Shown in pieces: positions 13,218 to 15,789 of a stretch of DNA of 15,789 nt. The notes under the pieces are model-generated. The model ran no database searches and was not told the origin of the DNA. It worked only from the letters and a program-made list of their open reading frames with translations. Source of the DNA: Chloroflexia bacterium (GTDB lineage: Bacteria > Chloroflexota > Chloroflexia > QHBQ01 > JADMIH01); contig JAICKM010000069.1 of NCBI GenBank assembly GCA_025927935.1, forward strand, positions 1 to 15,789, written 5' to 3'. Position 1 is the first letter of the stretch. Each line of letters opens with the position of its first letter. Both the position numbers and the translations under genes were made by a program.

Positions 13218-14299
13218 AGCCCGCCCTCCAGCGGCCGGATATTGCGTAGCGTGCCGTGCAGCTTCATAAGCTGCTCCGCCGGCAGCGTCTCGGTGCGGTC
13301 GAGCAGGGCGCGCCCGCGCGGGTCGCTCTGGCGCATCTCCTGTTTTTCCGCCTCGGTCATGGTCAGGATGCGCAAGGTCAAGATCTCGTCGATCTCCGTG
13401 CCGTCGAACAGGTCGCCGGGACTCTCCGGGGCGATCTCCGGGTAGTCGTACAGGATGATCGGCGACGACAGCAGCAGATCCCGCGCCCCGGCTTCGCCCA
13501 CCAGCACCGGCCAGGTGCCCACATTGCTGCACGCGGCAGCCGCGGCCTTGTACGCGGCGGGGGGGTCGAGCAAAGAGATAAACGCGCCCGCGCGCACCTC
13601 CAACACGGTGTGGGTGGAGACGAAGGCTTGCAGCACGGCGTCCTCGCGCTCCCAGCCGAAGCTGTCGCTGGGCGGGGGCACGGCGGGCGCCTGCCAGGGT
13701 GTCCGGTTCTCGACGCGCACGGTGATCTTGACCGGCCCGGCGGCGGCCGGCGTGGCGGCGACCGTGACTACGCCGGCCAGCGCGCGCTGCTCGCGCCGCA
13801 GCACGCCGACGACCGGCCCCGCCGGATCGCGCACCGCCTCGATCTGCCCGGTGGCCGGAAAGGTAAAGGCTTGCTCGTGCGGGTGGGCCAGGAGATCGGC
13901 CACGGCCAGATCGAGGGCGGCGATCTCCCGCTCGACCACTTCCTGCCAGGTGCGCAGCACCGTATCGCCCACCTGGAGCGCCGGGACCGGGCGATAGTCG
14001 GGCACGCCGGCCGGCGGCAGATCGGACAGCGGCGTGTCCAGCGCCCCGACCACCCGGTCCTGCACGTGCAGGAAGCGCACGCGCACGTCAATGCGCGTGC
14101 CGGCGTTGCCCTCGACCAGGCATTCGGTCTGCATCGCGCAGGCGTCGGCGCCGCCCGCGCCCCGGCTATAGGCCGCGGGATAGATGCCGCCGAACGTCCA
14201 CCGCTGGCGGTTCTTCACCGACGACGGGCGGTAGGGGTAGAGGATATAGCCCTCATACAGGACGGCCTGGGCGATCTTCTCGGCGAGGTCGCGGTTCAT
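13214..14299 (-). CDS. Uncharacterised 361-aa hydrogenase-locus protein
   Basis: A soluble protein without signal or membrane segments. The N-terminal signature is AVLYEGYILYPYRPSSVKNR then RWTFGGIYP (33-41) and a pair of cysteines, Cys54 and Cys60. The middle is beta-rich, with SPIILYDYPEIAPESPGDLFDG followed by EIDEILTLRILTMTEAEK near the C-terminus. From recall, close relatives sit in [NiFe]-hydrogenase clusters of aerobic H2 oxidisers and have no assigned role. It begins 17 nt after the toxin gene, with GAGG upstream of the ATG, and overlaps the SH3-like gene (ATGA). The cysteine pair could bind metal; this is conjecture. Confidence 0.88.
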   Translation of the reverse strand: MNRDLAEKIAQAVLYEGYILYPYRPSSVKNRQRWTFGGIYPAAYSRGAGGADACAMQTECLVEGNAGTRIDVRVRFLHVQDRVVGALDTPLSDLPPAGVPDYRPVPALQVGDTVLRTWQEVVEREIAALDLAVADLLAHPHEQAFTFPATGQIEAVRDPAGPVVGVLRREQRALAGVVTVAATPAAAGPVKITVRVENRTPWQAPAVPPPSDSFGWEREDAVLQAFVSTHTVLEVRAGAFISLLDPPAAYKAAAAACSNVGTWPVLVGEAGARDLLLSSPIILYDYPEIAPESPGDLFDGTEIDEILTLRILTMTEAEKQEMRQSDPRGRALLDRTETLPAEQLMKLHGTLRNIRPLEGGL

Positions 14300-14315
14300 A
14301 TGGCCCGATCCTCGT

Positions 14316-14648
14316 TTACAATAGAATGAGAAAGGTTGTTGTCGTATCCGCCTCGAATTGCTTTATATCGTCGTAATGATGCCGTAGTAGCTGTTCAATC
14401 ATTTCAGTTGAGCAGTTACCCCGCCTTATCCAAATGACTTGCGGTGGGCTGCCTAGCAGAAAACTGCGTTGCTGGAAATCGGAATCTTTGGAAACAATCG
14501 TAAAGCCGTTGTCTTTAGCGTATTCCCAAATGGCTGTATCACTAGCTGCTTTCAGACCGACTTCTCTGACGTGCCGGCAATCAGAGTACATGTCAGCCAA
14601 CGCCTGTACCAGATGATACGACAAATTCTGATCGAACAGCAGCTTCAC
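14316..14648 (-). CDS. DUF5615 PIN-like toxin of a toxin-antitoxin pair
   Basis: A 110-aa protein with the DUF5615/Mut7-C PIN-like signature: start MKLLFDQNLS with Asp6 and Asn8, the HVREVGLKAASDTAIWEYA block, the IVSKDSDF acidic motif, and the PPQVIWIRRGN strand. PIN-like proteins are putative Mg2+-dependent RNases. The GTG start overlaps the antitoxin stop (GTGA), the usual coupling of such pairs. Base composition is about 45-50% GC, much lower than the roughly 65-70% of its neighbours, which indicates recent acquisition. All expected motifs are intact, so it is probably active. Confidence 0.9.
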   Translation of the reverse strand: MKLLFDQNLSYHLVQALADMYSDCRHVREVGLKAASDTAIWEYAKDNGFTIVSKDSDFQQRSFLLGSPPQVIWIRRGNCSTEMIEQLLRHHYDDIKQFEADTTTTFLILL

Positions 14649-14869
14649 GTGCCAACCAAAAATAGTTTTCGCTCTCGATCAGCCGCGAAGGCCAAGCACG
14701 CTTTGATGTCCTCGCGTGTCAGATCGGGAAAATCTGCCAAAATTTCATCTTCCGACATACCGGATGCCAAATAATCGAGTACATCGGAAACCGTGATCCG
14801 TAGGCCACGAATACATGGCTTGCCACCACGCTTGTCCGGTTCGATTGTGATATAGTCCTGGTAGTTCAT
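14645..14869 (-). CDS. DUF433 antitoxin
   Basis: A 74-aa protein of the DUF433 family, a small helix-turn-helix DNA-binding fold that commonly precedes DUF5615 toxins. Characteristic segments are YITIEPDKRGGKPCIRGLRI (6-25) and the acidic helix SGMSEDEILADFPDLTREDI. It should bind and neutralise the overlapping toxin and repress the pair's promoter. The ATG at 14869 is chosen because GGAG lies 6 nt upstream and the family begins just before the I-x-x-D/E-P segment; in-frame starts further upstream add non-family residues. Low GC content, like its partner. Confidence 0.9.
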   Translation of the reverse strand: MNYQDYITIEPDKRGGKPCIRGLRITVSDVLDYLASGMSEDEILADFPDLTREDIKACLAFAADRERKLFLVGT

Positions 14870-15025
14870 CTTTATCTCCATATTATGGTCGAGCCTTCCG
14901 TTAGCATATTTCTTTGCCATCAACATGATGGACGACGGAATCCGCAATGCCGAGCGAAAGAGTTATCACTGCATTGTAACACTTAAGGTTTCGCTTTCCC
15001 ATGCTGGCCTAGGTCCATCTGGTAA
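14870..15025 (-). promoter_or_regulatory. AT-rich leader of the toxin-antitoxin pair
   Basis: A 156-nt AT-rich gap between the DUF6084 stop and the antitoxin start. On the minus strand a TACAAT hexamer (14973-14978) could be a -10 box, but no clear -35 goes with it. The composition matches the toxin-antitoxin genes rather than the hydrogenase genes, so I read it as arriving together with them. No perfect terminal repeats were seen. Confidence 0.4.
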
Positions 15026-15685
15026 TCATGGGCTGACCTCGTTGTGCTCCTCGCCATCCGCCGGCAACAAACTCTCCAGCGCCTGCTCCCACGTGGGGAG
15101 GCCGCGGCGCATCTTGTAGCGATACAGGCGGTCGAACACGTCCTGTTGCAGATTGAGCCACGCGCTGTTGGGATAATACAGGTCCATCAGCTTTTTCCAG
15201 GTGGCGACGGGCAGGCGGAAGCCGGCTTCCTTCTCCCAGGGGATCTGGGCGATCTGCAACGCGCCCTCGGCGGTCTCATAGAAGATCGTCCCGCTGAAGA
15301 GCAGCAGCAGCGCCACGTCGCCGCCCTCCAGCGCATAGAAATACTTGGCGACGGCGACGTTGAAATCGTAGGTGCAGGGCACGGGCAGATCGATCTCCGT
15401 GCTCCCGGTGAACGCAGGCACCCCGGCGCTGGTGTGCGTCCAGAGCAGGGTATGCATGGTCTGGCTCCAGCGCTCCGGCTCGCCGAACAGATCGCGCAGC
15501 CCTTCCTGGTCGGCCACCGCGTAGCGCCGGCGCAACGGCTCGATACGGATCTGGCTTTGCAGCGTGACTGCGCGGATCGGCTCCGCGGCGGGTGCGTTGG
15601 CGATGCGCAGCTTGAACGCCAGCACTGGCGCCGCCGCGTAGGGCACCGGCTCGGCGCTCACCACGGTAAACGTCAGATCAGGCAT
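15026..15685 (-). CDS. DUF6084-family hydrogenase accessory protein
   Basis: A 219-aa soluble protein. Family-like blocks are FTVVSAEPVPYAAAPVLAFK (6-25), QSQIRIEPLRRRY (43-55), LWTHTSAGVPAFTGSTEIDL (81-100), PVPCTYDFNVAVAKYFYAL (101-119), LLLLFSGTIFY (126-136) and PTWEQAL near the end. From recall this is DUF6084, repeatedly found in [NiFe]-hydrogenase operons of Actinobacteria and relatives; no biochemical role is known to me. The ATG at 15685 overlaps the previous gene's stop by 8 nt (ATGCCTGA), which fixes the start. The downstream toxin-antitoxin pair separates it from the rest of the operon. Confidence 0.88.
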   Translation of the reverse strand: MPDLTFTVVSAEPVPYAAAPVLAFKLRIANAPAAEPIRAVTLQSQIRIEPLRRRYAVADQEGLRDLFGEPERWSQTMHTLLWTHTSAGVPAFTGSTEIDLPVPCTYDFNVAVAKYFYALEGGDVALLLLFSGTIFYETAEGALQIAQIPWEKEAGFRLPVATWKKLMDLYYPNSAWLNLQQDVFDRLYRYKMRRGLPTWEQALESLLPADGEEHNEVSP

Positions 15686-15789
15686 GGGCGTCGCCCTGCG
15701 CGGCGGGTCCCGGCGCCACCGGCCCGCCGCACCGTTTCTGCAACTGGGCGAAGAAGCCGTCGATCTCCCGCCAGACATCGGGGCCACCC
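15678..15789 (-). CDS. 3' end of an upstream hydrogenase-locus gene (probably DUF5947)
   Basis: Only the last 36 codons are in the window, reading GGPDVWREIDGFFAQLQKRC and then a Pro/Ala/Gly tail. The frame ends in TGA inside the DUF6084 start (ATGCCTGA), the same 8-nt overlap used elsewhere in this operon. The W-x-x-I-x-x-F-F-x-x-L ending resembles the C-terminus of DUF5947 proteins, which as I recall precede DUF6084 in hydrogenase clusters. The fragment is too short to be sure of the family; that it is the end of a real gene is well supported. Confidence 0.65.
   Translation of the reverse strand, partial: GGPDVWREIDGFFAQLQKRCGGPVAPGPAAQGDAHA

Noticed and set aside
13256..14329. 357-codon plus-strand open frame
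   Set aside because: Complement of the 361-aa hydrogenase-locus gene; the minus-strand product has coherent sequence blocks and coupled overlaps, while this one does not.

Overview
The window reads as a high-GC bacterial chromosome segment, most likely Chloroflexota. The reasons are the mixture of Tat-lipoprotein and MPTTG-like surface proteins, the interspersed hairpin repeats, and a hydrogenase accessory gene set that I know from Actinobacteria, Acidobacteria and Chloroflexi. Taxonomy is inference; there is no rRNA or tRNA. Apart from the tail of an arginase-family gene at the left edge, all credible genes are on the minus strand, so transcription runs from right to left.

Right half (15789 to 8539): an accessory and maturation locus for a [NiFe]-hydrogenase. 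In transcription order it holds the 3' end of a probable DUF5947 gene, a DUF6084 gene, a low-GC DUF433/DUF5615 toxin-antitoxin pair that looks inserted, an uncharacterised 361-aa protein, a 104-aa SH3-like protein, a HyaD/HybD-type endopeptidase, hypA, hypB, a 35-aa membrane microprotein and a 73-aa disordered protein. After a gap with a candidate promoter come a variant hypC, a DUF6390-like protein and a 408-aa tandem GATase1-like protein. Many neighbours overlap by 4 or 8 nt (ATGA, ATGNNTGA), which points to translational coupling. The hydrogenase large and small subunits are not in the window and probably lie just beyond the right edge. hypD, hypE and hypF are also absent.

Middle (8395 to 4924): a Tat lipoprotein of the SBP_bac_5 family plus two DppB/DppC (NikB/NikC)-type permeases, without ATPases. 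The family covers peptide and nickel transport, and the position next to hyp genes makes nickel supply a reasonable guess. A multi-spanning membrane protein of unknown function follows.

Left part (3940 to 357): an AzlC/AzlD branched-chain amino acid exporter, a DHA2-type 14-TM drug efflux pump ending at a textbook intrinsic terminator, and a cell-surface cupredoxin.

The most interesting observation is in the hyp locus. The stand-alone HypC-like protein has Tyr where HypC normally has its conserved His. The overlapping DUF6390-like protein carries a C-terminal segment that lines up with HypC and keeps both the Cys and the His. This suggests a split or reassigned HypC function for this hydrogenase subtype.
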